From the NCBI GenBank assembly GCA_964023275.1, contig OZ029916.1, forward strand, positions 44,306,080 through 44,370,079: a stretch of 64,000 nt of DNA, in the 5' to 3' direction. The notes under the pieces were generated by a model that worked only from the letters and a program-made list of their open reading frames with translations, had not been told where the DNA came from and ran no database searches. Origin of the DNA: Norana najaformis. Lineage: Eukaryota; Annelida; Clitellata; Crassiclitellata; Hormogastridae. This document shows, piece after piece, positions 50,972 through 61,760 of the stretch. How positions within the stretch are numbered: position 1 is the stretch's first letter; every line of letters begins with the position of its first letter. Both the position numbers and the translations under genes were made by a program.

Positions 50972-53900
50972 ATGGGAAGCAATCCACTTGGGTGGATGAT
51001 TCATGAAAAGGCATGCCATGTGCTGAAAGTCTTTGATGAGCGCATTGAAGACCAGTTCGAGTGGATCACAGAAGCAATTGGCGAAGCAAAGAAAACACTG
51101 GCGGAGTAAGCATTCAATAGGTTTCTCAGTATCTTTACTATGTTTACGGTTAGATTATATCTGTGGGGCATGGTAGTCAATTGGTTAGAGTGCTGGGCTT
51201 GTAATTTGGAGAGTATGGGTTCAAGCCTCCCATAAGATGGTTGCTGTGCAAGCAAGGCGTTTGTTGTATCTGCCAAAGCTTATGTCATGGGAGTGTGATA
51301 CAAAAATTAGGGTAAAGAATTGCTTGGGCAGGAATAGTCATTATTGTTATTTATTTTTTCCTGAGGTAGATATTTAAAACTTGTGTAATTGAGCCTGGGA
51401 TGATGTCTTCTAACACACACGATTAACTGATCTTTGAACTGTTAGACCGAGAATCCAGCTGCTTCCAAAAACTCCGTCGGAGAAGAAGAAGCGTCTAAAG
51501 TTTTGGCTTCGACATGGAGCAGCGTTTGGCTATCGTCGCTTTTCCAACAATCGAACATCTAATTTCAGGTATGGGAATGTCACTTCAGGAATGGAATTGT
51601 TACTTCAAGTATGGGGAATGCCATTCTAGACATGTGGGAAATATCACTCGTAGTAGAGGTGTCAAACGTTTGGTAAAATGTGGCCTGGGTACCCAAGTCC
51701 ATCTGAGCGGATACTCGAGTACTTGTCACTTCTTCGTTGCGTAATAAATCAATTGTCCAACAGGCTGCATGTGAATCATTATATGCACTTAGGCTCAATT
51801 CAAAGTTAGTCAGGTAGTCGCCTTTTCCACGAGGCCACATCTAGCAGCCCACCATTACAAGAGCACACTGATTTCTATTGACTTCCTGGAGACTGTAAAA
51901 AGAATGATAGGCCTACTCGTGGATATGTGGAATTCCATTCCAGGTGTCAGGATAATCACTTTAAGTATGGGGAATGTTGCTTCAGATGGGAATGTTGCTT
52001 CAGGAATGGGGAATGCCCCTTCAGATATAAGGAATGTCAGTGCAGATATGCGAATGTCACTTCAGGATACGGAAAATTCTGTTCCACCTAGGAGGAATTT
52101 CACTTCAGGTATGGGAAGTGTAAATCCACGTGTGAGGAAAGCCACTCCTCACTTATCTCTGCTCAACAAAGATTTTCAAAATAGCTTAAAATGCACTTGC
52201 TTTTTAGATGTGTTCAGTACTTTTTAGAGATACCCTAACGTCGATCCTTATTAAGTGTCTTCATAAACACATTGAGAAATTTGTTGTACTAGGTCTGATT
52301 TTATCTTATAGAGGAAGCTACAACTCTTATAAGAAGTCTTTTCCTGATACACCTAATTCAACTCATGACTTCTCCAACACTGATATCTCCAACTGCCGAA
52401 CCAATCTTTTGCATAATTTTTCTGAAACGACTCCAAACGCTCCGCTGAGGATGACGTCACAGCAATCCACCAACGCTCACAGCACATCTGTTGCCACGCA
52501 GACAGATGATGTTTTCATTGTGCAAAGCATTGAACCAGTCCGTTGTCTCCTAGAATCTAGTGAAACAGGCATTGATGAGGAGATTGTGTTGACTGAAAAA
52601 GTGCTCTGCAATGGGAGTCACTCCGTAAAACATTTGGCAAACGGTTCTGAGGACTTAATCAATTTTTTGGCAGATGCTTCTGAAAAGTCCTGTAATAGTT
52701 GCTGCAGTCGGAGAAAAGGGAGTATTTCTGAAATATTTTGCCACGAGGCAAATTGTGTGATCTTTGATCGGAATGAAGTGTGCAAATGTCTAGCGTCTCA
52801 ACTGGTTGACAAGATATTGCCCTCTTCAACACCCGATGAAAGCAAACAGTTCGCTGTGGTACAGACGATAGTTCATGAGTTCAACCAAAATCAACCGCTG
52901 CAGTCCATTATCCTGACTTTTAAAAAGACAACGGCATCCGATTCTAGACAGGATAACAGTGAAACAGTGTTGATAAATGGTGATGTGAGTGAGGCAGTGA
53001 AGCAGACTAGCAAATCTAGAGAACAGACTATGAATGGGTTGCTGAACAAAACCCAGAGCATGAATGCAATTGAAAAGCAAGCAGCAGGAAGAGAATACTC
53101 GCTGGAGAACAAGCTCGGCTCTCAGATGAAGACATTTATGAGCCTTGCTCCTGAAATTGTTGACTTGATGATTTCAGATTCTGGAATGACTTTTCCAGTA
53201 AAGCAACCCGCAGATGCACAGCGCTTATCGTCTTCATCCATTAGTAGCATAAGCAGTGCTGGTTCCAGGTCCTTAGATTCTCTTGATGTCCAGGTAAGCG
53301 TTGACACAGACTGTGACAAAAATTCAATTAACGGAAACCGTGACAGCGTTTATTGCGCTGTCTCATACGATTCGTATGAACAAGAGACAAATTCAGTTGC
53401 ATCTGCTTCAACAGTCGGCAAATGCGATGTCTCTGGAATTGAGTTGATTCTGGATGAACCAACTGAAGAGGTACCAAGCGTTGCTTCCGGAGTTTGCTGT
53501 AATCCATCGTCATTTGGCCTGTCAAAAATCTGTGGTACTGAAATCGAAACAGACAATTCAGTTTCAGATGATGAGGATGTAAAGGATGTGATGAAAAAAC
53601 CAAAGAAAAGACAATCCAAGATTCCACAGAAGCTCCACTCTGTTAAGCCACGACCCTCTTATGTTGTGGGACCACGGAAAAGTCTTTCACAACGGAGGTC
53701 GCTGGTAAAAGTGAGAGGCGGACGAAATACTTTAACAAAAAGTCGATTAGCATCAGCCCAGAAAAACAGCATTCCTCTTTTAGTAAGTTTTCTGTTATAA
53801 TAATTTTCTATAATAATAATGCTAATAATAATAATTATTATTAGCATTATTATTATTATTAACATCATTTCGTTATCTATTGCAATTCATACTGGTTCTT

Positions 53901-56900
53901 AAAGTTGAGGTTTCAAAGTCGTATGATCTGTGGCTTAAGTATCTGGGCATTTATATAGCACCAGCTGTAAGAATCGGAGCAACAGGACACCTTTGTAGAG
54001 TGTCCTTTTCTTTGATTGCTGTTGTCATGTTTGTGCCTTCTGCTGATATATCATTCATACTAAGGGTCCACATTTCTGAGAAAGTTCTTGAGGGGTGGCA
54101 TCTGAGGTGATAAGCATGTTGCCTTTACCTTTACATTTTTACCTTTGAGAGCCTCTCATGTCTCATTTTTACCTTTAAACACCTCTGACTGCCCAGTTCT
54201 TTGCATTCTGTTATTTAATATCATTCAGGTGTAAGCATGAGACTCATCTGTTGCAACGTTTTTACTTACCATTGCCTGACTTCTAGTTTTCCTGGTTATG
54301 ACTGGTTTTACTTGACGCAACCATCGATTGATGCCTTGGGCCTTTTAATAACGGCACTGTAGAAGCCATTAGATTAAATCAGATAGTTGTCTACTTTTCA
54401 AAAGTTTGTGTAGGAAGTAAGATGTTCGTTTCTTGGCAGAATTTGGAGAACGGTGAGGCATTAGCACAACCACGTGCTGGTCCTTGTCCGTCACCATCGA
54501 CAGCTACAAAAAGTAAAGGTAGCTCTGGCTGCAGGATTTATAGGAGTGTCAGGCATTGTTCGAGTTCCTTAGCCACAAGATCAGCACCAGGAGCCCGCGT
54601 GGCACCGAGTCTACGCTTTCAGGCACAGAAGAACTGTGCCAGGAAGGACCTTTTGACTGGTGATGGAAAGGCCGTCCAGAAAAGTGGATGTCCGAGACAG
54701 TCGAATGTTCCGGTGACACCTGTTGCTGCTACTAAGTTAGTAACCAAAGTCACGATTTGCTTCTGATTTGATTTGATTTAGAAAGTTGTTTATTTGCCTA
54801 GTGGTTAGCTTGCTGGGCTGTCAATGCAAAGATCAGACGTTCAACTCCGAGCTTTTGTCACAGTAATTTAGGAACATTATGTAATGCTTTTTCAGTATTT
54901 GGTGTGCAATAAACAGATTGAACCAACCTGCTGATCAAGCTATTTTGTTCCAATATATTATTTTATTATATATTATAACATATAATATAATTTATAATAA
55001 TAATAGTATCAGTGATTGATCAGGTGTTGGTGCCCAGTGAATAAGCTGTTCTCTCTGACATGGATTTTGTGTGACACTGAGTAATTTTGGAGATTTTTAC
55101 GTAATTTCATGTAATTAAAAGTGAATGCAATACCTGTAAACATATATGAAGCATATTGGTGTTGTTTACTTGATAGATCCCGCATCCAGAAGCTGCGGAA
55201 GCTGTTTAGCCCTCATTCCAAGTCCAAGGCTTTGACGCCAGATGGTGCGACGCCAGCGTCGACTCCACTTCTAACACCAGCTCTTCCTTCCATACAGAGC
55301 AAACTGCAGATGTGGAGAGGAGCTGAGGTATGGTGACAGCACTGGAATGAGATCATGGAGACTGAAAATTTAATTGATTTAATTTAATTTAAATGATGTA
55401 AGTTTACGGAATTTAAGTGCAACTTGATTTCTGCAGTCATTGTCTTGACATTTTACCAGATTTTCTCCGGCTGATATTTAGTGGCAGTAATAAATATGCT
55501 GTAAACTACTGCACAAATCGTTATAATATGAATTCCTTATAGCATAGTTAAGTGACAGGAAAAGGTTTCACTGTGCTTTGATTGATTTTTCAGTTGAGTC
55601 AGTTTCACTGTGCTTTGATTGATTTTTCAGTTGAGTCAGTCTTCTGCTCAGCCAACTGGAAGTCCTTCCTCTGGGAAAACGTGGTTCAAGGCTTCTCCTT
55701 TCAGGCATTGCTTTAATTCTCCACGGCGCAGTTCAGTTGTTGAGGTATTGAAGTGTTTATTTGTCAGTTGATCTTTAATCTGTATGATGAGAGCTTTATA
55801 CACATGGGCTGTGGTCCATTTAGCACACTTAGAAAAGGATGACTTATAACAACGGCACCATTTTGCTGATAATATGAAAGCAAACAGATGTAGTTAACGG
55901 GAGTGACAGGAATTTTCCCTTGGAGAGACATTTTGCGGGGGCTAGCATGTGCTGATGATGTGTGTGGTATAGGCCAGTTTAGTTTAATTTAATATAAAAC
56001 TTAAGTGGTTGGAATTGACTTTCTCTAGAGCTGCATCTTCTAACTTGGAACTCTCCATTACATGTATATCTAATTGGAAACTTCTCTTTCATTAATGGGC
56101 TGGGAATGCTCTGAATAGATGTCTTGAAGAGGTGCTATATAAGTGTATTGAATGAATAAATGAATGAGTGAACAAATTGGAGTAAAGTAAGGTGATTTGC
56201 CGTTCCTTACATGCTCAGATGTGGTGGTCTAGTTCTCAAAGGCATGGTTCTGAAGTTACTAGACCTTTTGGCTGAGGCACATTCACCACATTAACAACTG
56301 GACTGTTGTTTGGAGTTACTTGACTCACTTTCAAGTTGCATACTGAAAATGTAAGCTCTTAATGAAACCACAGTGTGAGAGGAAATAGACTTTCTTTCAA
56401 AGTTGGGTGAGATAATTTGAAGCCCCTTTTCATTAAAAAGCAAAAGCTACTCCGAGAATGCGACCTTTTTTCACCAGTTTAAGTTGGCACCTAAGTCCAT
56501 CTGTCTTCCATTTGCCGATTTTATTTAAGACTGTTTTCACGCTTAACAGAATCGACGATCAAAAGTTCAGGTGGAGCCAGGAATGAATGCAGGTTGCAGC
56601 AAGTCGACAAAGAGGTAAAAAAAGTAAAGCTTTACTACTGGAATGCAGGCGCTCACTACTTTTGAGTTGGTAGGGCACAAATTCCTAGGTCTTGGACACC
56701 AATCCAATGCATTGCAGGGCTTGCCCTTTATTTCCCTTATTTTGCCGTTACCAAATTATGCTGCTTAATGACCGAGACAAGTTTGTGTTAACAGCTGTGA
56801 ACCTGCAACCTTATGACTACAGACCCAGCGTGCTAACCAAGTAGATGCCTTTTTACTTAGATGACATGGGTTTATCTTAGCTGGCCTACAAAGGAGGCTT

Positions 56901-59900
56901 TGGCTTTAAAGGCCTAACAGGAAGGTTTAAATTTTAACCCTACTTCTGTACAAGATTTTGTTAAGCAGTTTACTGGTACAGTTTAGGAACTTTTAACCGA
57001 AAGTAAGCTAATTCTTTTTCCAACTTCCCACTTGGTTTTCATACACATTTAAAAGCTACCAGTTTTTTTAACCGAAAATAAGCTAATTCTTTTTCCAACT
57101 TCCCACTTGGTTTTCATACACATTTAAAAGCTGCCAGTTTTTTAACCGAAAATAAGCTGATTCTTTTGATATCGTGTGTAATGTGGACTGGTTGCACGTT
57201 GTGTTGTTGCACAGATTTGCGAAAGGCAACCAGAAACTAGCTCCCTCTGTTGATGCAGAACAGAGTACAACTCCAAAACGAGGCTTGTTCAAACGTTTAC
57301 AAGATAAGATGAAATCAACAAAAGACTCACCTGTTGCTTGCCCTATGGTAAATTTGAAAGTTATTCAACTCATCACTCTTGATAAATACTGTTCCCAATT
57401 GGTTTTCATATGCATTTAAAACCTACCATTTTTTTTCTTGGAATTTATTTTTAATTCTGTAGAGGTATGGTAAGATAGGTAAGTACGTAAATGTCATGCA
57501 TTTTCAGTGTTTGGGCCACCTGCATGGATTGGCCTTCCTCTAGGTCTGCTAATCTCGTCTAATCTAATCTATTGATTTCTATGGCTCTGTTGTCACAGTG
57601 CACAAGGCAACGGTTGTTGGTTGCTTTTAATAAAAACCATGGTCAAGAACGACAATCCGTAGAAGAAGCCTGGTAAGAATCCGATAGGTCAAGGAAACCG
57701 GAAGTTGGGCTAAGATGGGTAAGTAAGTTGGAAAAGGTGTGTTTCAAGTTTAGACCTGAATGACATTAAGGAACTGATTGAACGCACAGAATGGCGTTGT
57801 CTTGTGGCTAGGTTATGCTGCTGTACTTGAGAGTTGATGAGGCTGATTCGAAATGTGCCCAAATAGATATTTTTGAGACGTGTTATATGAATTCTTTGCA
57901 TTCAGGTAGTCTGTCATTTACTCTAGTTGAACATACACCCATTGTCCTGGTGCTATATAAATGTTTCTAAATTATCCTTCAACTCCAAGGACACACCACT
58001 GAGGACTAAATTTGGTTTAGGGATGTTATAAATAAGAAATTACCTTACCTTACCTTAGTTTACATTGTATTCTGTGTATTTAGTCTGTGTCTCAGCCTGC
58101 TGATAGTTCCCAGCTGAAGAGAGGACCTCTTAGTAACAGCAGCGAAACTACACAAGTCTTTAGAAGTTCAAAGCCTTCAAACACAAATGACGTGAGTCAT
58201 TTAGTTTACAGTTGCATTCATTTTGTTTCTGATGGAATAGGAAATATTTTAAAGCCAGTTGTTGATGATTGGTTTAGCTTGAAACCTTTTGCCAAAATTT
58301 AAAGGTCAGTTAATTACTGTTATATGGAGCTGGACGTGCTGCATAGTTTTTCTGTGAAAGGTGTCATAAAACTTTCATCACGACATCGGTTTACAATCTG
58401 CAATTTAATGGCCAGTCTACAGGTTGTCCTTGGAGAGCATTTGCGTTAAATTTGGGCAAAAACAAAGCATTTAGATTGGTTTTGTGTATTTTAAAAGCAG
58501 TTCATTTCGTAGTCTAGTTAGTGATGTCACTGCATTTTAAGTTTGCATTTTCTGTGTAGTTTATTGCTGAAAATTCACAAACACTGCAAGTTAAGACCAG
58601 CGTCACCCCAACTGTTGGTGTAAAAAGTACACAAGACTGCATTTCCAGTGAAGTTGGAAGCATTTGCAGTGCGGAAGCAAACGAACAGGTGAAAGTCTTA
58701 CAAGATGCAGAGTTGAAAATTCTGATCGATGATTGTACTCTGGATCCTTCAGCTTCTGATGAGAATCCCTTGATTGCTGCAAGCAGTGAGGCCCTGTCTA
58801 GGTAAGAGTTTCATCTACTGAAAAATTCTGTGTAATATATTACTTCTTTAATAATCATTCCAGTAGAAAAATTTTAATTCCAAAGCCTTTTTTATTGAAT
58901 CACCAACAGCAGAGCTACTTGGTAACACTGTAACTGTAGCAATTGCAAAGGTCAATAGGTCACTTAGAAAAGACACAAGTCCAGCTACAAACTGGGTTAG
59001 ACTGGCCTCTTTGAGGATTCTTACCTGCTTAGCCTGACTACAAGTTTCCCTGACCTACTGACCTACTTAGTTTCGATTTGACTTAACAGACAGATAACAA
59101 TTTAACTTTGGTTTTACTTGAGGCAAGCAGTGATTTATGTCTCATGAATTATGGTAAGGACACTAAAGAAGTCATTATATTGGAATTAATTAGAGCTGCT
59201 TAAAGTGTTAGAATGCAAACTCCTGTACACAACAAAACTAAAACTCCCTTGTCCCTAGTTGAACTTGGGAAGTGTTCATTTTCACTCTTAGGCATTTTGT
59301 CCGGCAATGGACAAATCGCAAGGTCATGAACACTGGGCCAGTGCCATTTTCTTCCCCAAGAAGACCAGTACCAGATTCTACTGCTTGGTTACAAAGGCAA
59401 GAGTGCATGAACAATTGCTGAGAGTCATTGCATGAAATCTACTCAGCAGGCTCAAACTTGCAATCGTTGGATTGAAGACCTACTGAACAGACCATTGTGC
59501 CACAGTGGATTCTTCTGATTTGTTGTTTGACAAGGGAAGGTGCAGATGATTTATACGTCTATGTCATTTGTTTTTCAGCTATGACATCAGTGACCTTCGA
59601 CCTGATTCTGATGATTCAGATGGGGAGACATCTTCCCCTCCAAACAAAACTCAAGTTCGAATGGTTCCACTTTGGGCTCAAGGTGAGAAGAACCACTTTG
59701 CATACCATGTGTACTTGTTACCAGATTACCAGTACTTGTTACCAGATTACCAGTACTTGTTACCAGATATAAGTACTTGTTACCAGATTACCAGTACTTG
59801 TTGCTTTGTTTGTACTTGTAGATATGCCACCTTCTTCCAGATACCAGATATTCCAATCACAGAGTTTAGCAAGTAACTAAGTAAGTAAGTAATACATTTG

Positions 59901-60387
59901 TAAGCGCGCCATATGTCCATCGACTGAGTGAGGAATTGTAGGCAATATCACGTTACCATGTTGGTAATAATAAAATAAAATTGTATTAAAGTTTTATAAA
60001 GAAATGTATTAAAATTTAAAATTAATAAATAAATGTAATAAATAAAATGTAAACCAAGTCGGCATTTGTACCGAAGTTTTTGATGATAAAGTCTCTGTAA
60101 GTTGTATTATTAAGCGAGTAGTTATACGACACCCCTTTAAAAAGAAAAGATCTCCTTAATAATCTAATAAAATTACTTGTAATCAGTACCTATTGGTTAT
60201 AGGAAAAAGACTTGCTTCGGCGCTTGTGGATCGTCATTACCGACCTCTTGATGTAGAGAAGCTGTTCGGTCGCATAGTTCCTCCGGATCTGAATGAAATG
60301 TTTGACAAGAAGAAACCGCGATTTGACAAGCGCACAAGTTCCGCCAACTGGGAACATCCCGTCGATCTCAGACCGTTTCTGATGTGA
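50972..60387 (+). CDS. INCENP: Inner centromere protein (INCENP), chromosomal passenger complex scaffold
   Basis: Twelve coding exons: 50972-51105, 51446-51568, 52312-53782, 54440-54735, 55177-55327, 55631-55744, 56550-56614, 57215-57347, 58084-58191, 58560-58801, 59579-59682, 60203-60387; 3126 nt, 1041 aa (human 918). Residues 1-45 fit the CEN box that bundles with Survivin and Borealin. LLPKTPSEKKKRLK (50-63) matches human LMPKTPSQKNRRKK, including the CDK1 site (human T59, here T54). The middle is Ser/Thr-rich and apparently disordered. DISDLRPDSDDSDGE then VPLWAQG (975-981), DVEKLFGRIVPPDL and KRTSSANW (1023-1030) form the IN-box that binds and activates Aurora B, with the TSS phosphosite at 1025-1027. 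No E/K/R-rich helix was found between these parts. AG before AAAATGG at 50,968 suggests a non-coding first exon upstream. Confidence 0.95.
51158..51260 (+). repeat. tRNA-derived SINE, INCENP intron 1
   Basis: The best-preserved copy: GGGGCATGGTAGTCAATTGG and TTAGAGTGCTGGGCTTG (A-box region), then GAGAGTATGGGTTCAAGCC (B box), and CCCATAAGATGGTTGCTGTG as the unrelated body. Same family as 9,636 and 41,305. Confidence 0.7.
53810..53865. repeat. AAT/ATT palindrome, INCENP intron 3
   Basis: GCTAATAATAATAATTATTA followed by TTAGC and flanking AATAAT/ATTATT runs make an almost perfect inverted repeat of about 50 bp, 30-80 nt after the exon 3 donor. Confidence 0.85.
54312..54385 (+). mobile_element. 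LINE/SINE 3' tail, INCENP intron 3
   Basis: CAACCATCGATTGATGCCTT followed by AACGGCACTGTAGAAGCCA and an ATTAGATT tail; the same end is seen at 10,875 and 59,116. It lies 55 bp before the exon 4 acceptor. Confidence 0.55.
55566..55640 (+). repeat. 37-bp tandem duplication spanning the INCENP exon 6 acceptor
   Basis: TTTCACTGTGCTTTGATTGA followed by TTTTTCAGTTGAGTCAG occurs twice in a row, so two identical 3' splice sites exist, after 55,593 and after 55,630. Only the downstream one keeps the reading frame (shift 37 nt). Confidence 0.95.
56991..57165. repeat. 75-bp tandem repeat, INCENP intron 7
   Basis: Two full units and one partial unit starting AACCGAAA(A/G)TAAGCT; a fourth, decayed 3' part (GGTTTTCATATGCATTTAAA) lies after exon 8 at about 57,400. 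Confidence 0.9.
57545..57905 (-). mobile_element. LINE 3' end, INCENP intron 8
   Basis: Plus-strand TCTAATCTAATCTATTGATT, TCTATGGCTCTGTTGTCACA and AAGGCAACGGTTG match the dispersed end at 8,112, 19,140 and 25,745. The minus-strand frame reads SFRSKLETHLFQLTYPS, the usual last residues of a CR1/L2 ORF2. Confidence 0.7.
59116..59205 (+). mobile_element. LINE/SINE 3' tail, INCENP intron 10
   Basis: ACTTGAGGCAAGCAGTGATT, ATGGTAAGGACACTAAAGAA and GTCATTATATTGGAATTAAT follow the pattern at 10,875 and 21,405, with decay. Confidence 0.5.
59436..59510 (-). repeat. tRNA-derived SINE, INCENP intron 10
   Basis: On the minus strand: CACTGTGGCACAATGGTCTG (A-box region) and GCAAGTTTGAGCCTGCTGAG (B box). 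Same family as 34,868. It ends about 70 bp before the exon 11 acceptor. Confidence 0.6.
59711..59800. repeat. 21-bp tandem repeat just after INCENP exon 11
   Basis: Four to five units of GTACTTGTTACCAGATTACCA, beginning 28 nt after the exon 11 donor. Being 3n, it leaves the exon 11 frame open into the intron for a while. Confidence 0.93.
60050..60160 (+). repeat. Direct repeat left of the INCENP terminal exon
   Basis: AAACCAAGTCGGCATTTG, GAAGTTTTTGATGATAAA, TACGACACCCC and AAAGAAAAGATCTCCTTA are all repeated in order at 60,783-60,898, inside the 3' UTR, with roughly 75% identity by eye. Confidence 0.8.
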
Positions 60388-61760
60388 TCTTTTCTCGACA
60401 GGTGGCGTTTTCTGTTTTCCAGTTTAACTGATGCAATGCCATCTGCCACAGCCAGTGATTTTGACTACAAATGCCTTTTCATGTTTGAAGTGGAGTTACT
60501 TACGTGACCTTATGTGAAGATTGAGAATTGAAGATGAAAAGTACTTCAAAGCTTGTGATTTTTATTGATCTCGTTTGGGTTTTTAATATATATTTGTATG
60601 TCTTTTTTGGCTTTTTTAGTATGCATTTTATTACACATTGTTAAATTAATTTATGATAGATTTTATTGGGTTAAACAGTGTTATTGTCCAGTGTCCTGTG
60701 TATAATGCTGTAAATTTATTTGCTTTGCCTGGTCTACCGTAAAAATTGTCTTCGTACTGGAAAGTTATGTATACATGAGTCGTAAACCAAGTCGGCGTTT
60801 GCCCGGAAGTTTTTGGTCATGAAATTTTTGTACAGTTGCTGTAATATTAACCGAGTATTATATACGACACCCCGTGGAAAAGAAAAGATCTCCTTAGTCT
60901 TCACTTGTAGTTCTGCGTTGCCATCAAGTTTTTTGAATCTCTTAAAAAGTGATGTGTGCATTCCTACTGGACTGTTTGTGTTGATAAAGTCTTAGGTCAG
61001 AAACATATTCATTGTCACCTACGGAGGGACACTGTTGTCTAGTCATTACAAAAGGCCTCAGTAGTGTCTGGCTGTGTTGACTATAATGAATGTGATGGTT
61101 ATTTCTGTGCACGTTCTGATCATGTTAATATATGCTGTTTGTTAGAACTGTTGTTAAGAATGTAGTCTTGACACCGTCTTTGATTTTAGTTTTTAATTGT
61201 AACCACACATTTATATAGCCCTGTGTCCATTTATTTAGTGCCTTTGCAAGGGAAACGCCCAACAGGTGAATTGCTCTTTGTTATAATGGCTGAATTTGTG
61301 GGTTAGTGGATTTCCTGCGATATTGAAAAGGACTCAGAGCGGCTTCTCAGAAGTGTGGCTTTAATCTCTGGTGTATTAACTATATTTTTGTGTTCTTATG
61401 TTTTTAAGTAGTTGTAGAATTAATTTTAAACAGTGACTTGAATGTTGCTGCCTCTGGCGAAATTTTGGTTGTAATGTTTTTATTGTTTTCCTATTTCATC
61501 ATGTGATAATTCGTGCTATGCTTTAGGTTGCCTGTATAGTTGTGCATTAAGTGTTGAGATGGTAAAAAGGTTGTGATATCCTAAGCTGGAAAAACTGGTT
61601 TTCCCAAAAGTCTGCTATTTGCAGTGGAGTAAACTAGTCGTGAGCCACAGTCGTTGGGAGCTTATGACTATTGCAGAGCATGATAAGTATGAAGAGGAGT
61701 ACTGGTAATCTTGCAGAGGCCAAACGCTACTTCTGACTACCTGTTATATATGAAAATAAA
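60388..61760 (+). other. INCENP 3' UTR (predicted)
   Basis: No coding exon is visible after the stop at 60,387. An AATAAA at 61,755 (GAAAATAAAAAATTACTG) would give a 3' UTR of about 1.37 kb; other AATAAA hexamers lie near 62,040. The second copy of the direct repeat is at 60,783-60,898. Confidence 0.5.

Noticed and set aside
52208-52311. ATG upstream of the large INCENP exon as the start of a separate 530-aa gene
   Set aside because: The frame enters from an acceptor (TTATAG at 52,306-52,311) in exact phase with the CEN-box exons. The upstream part is intron.
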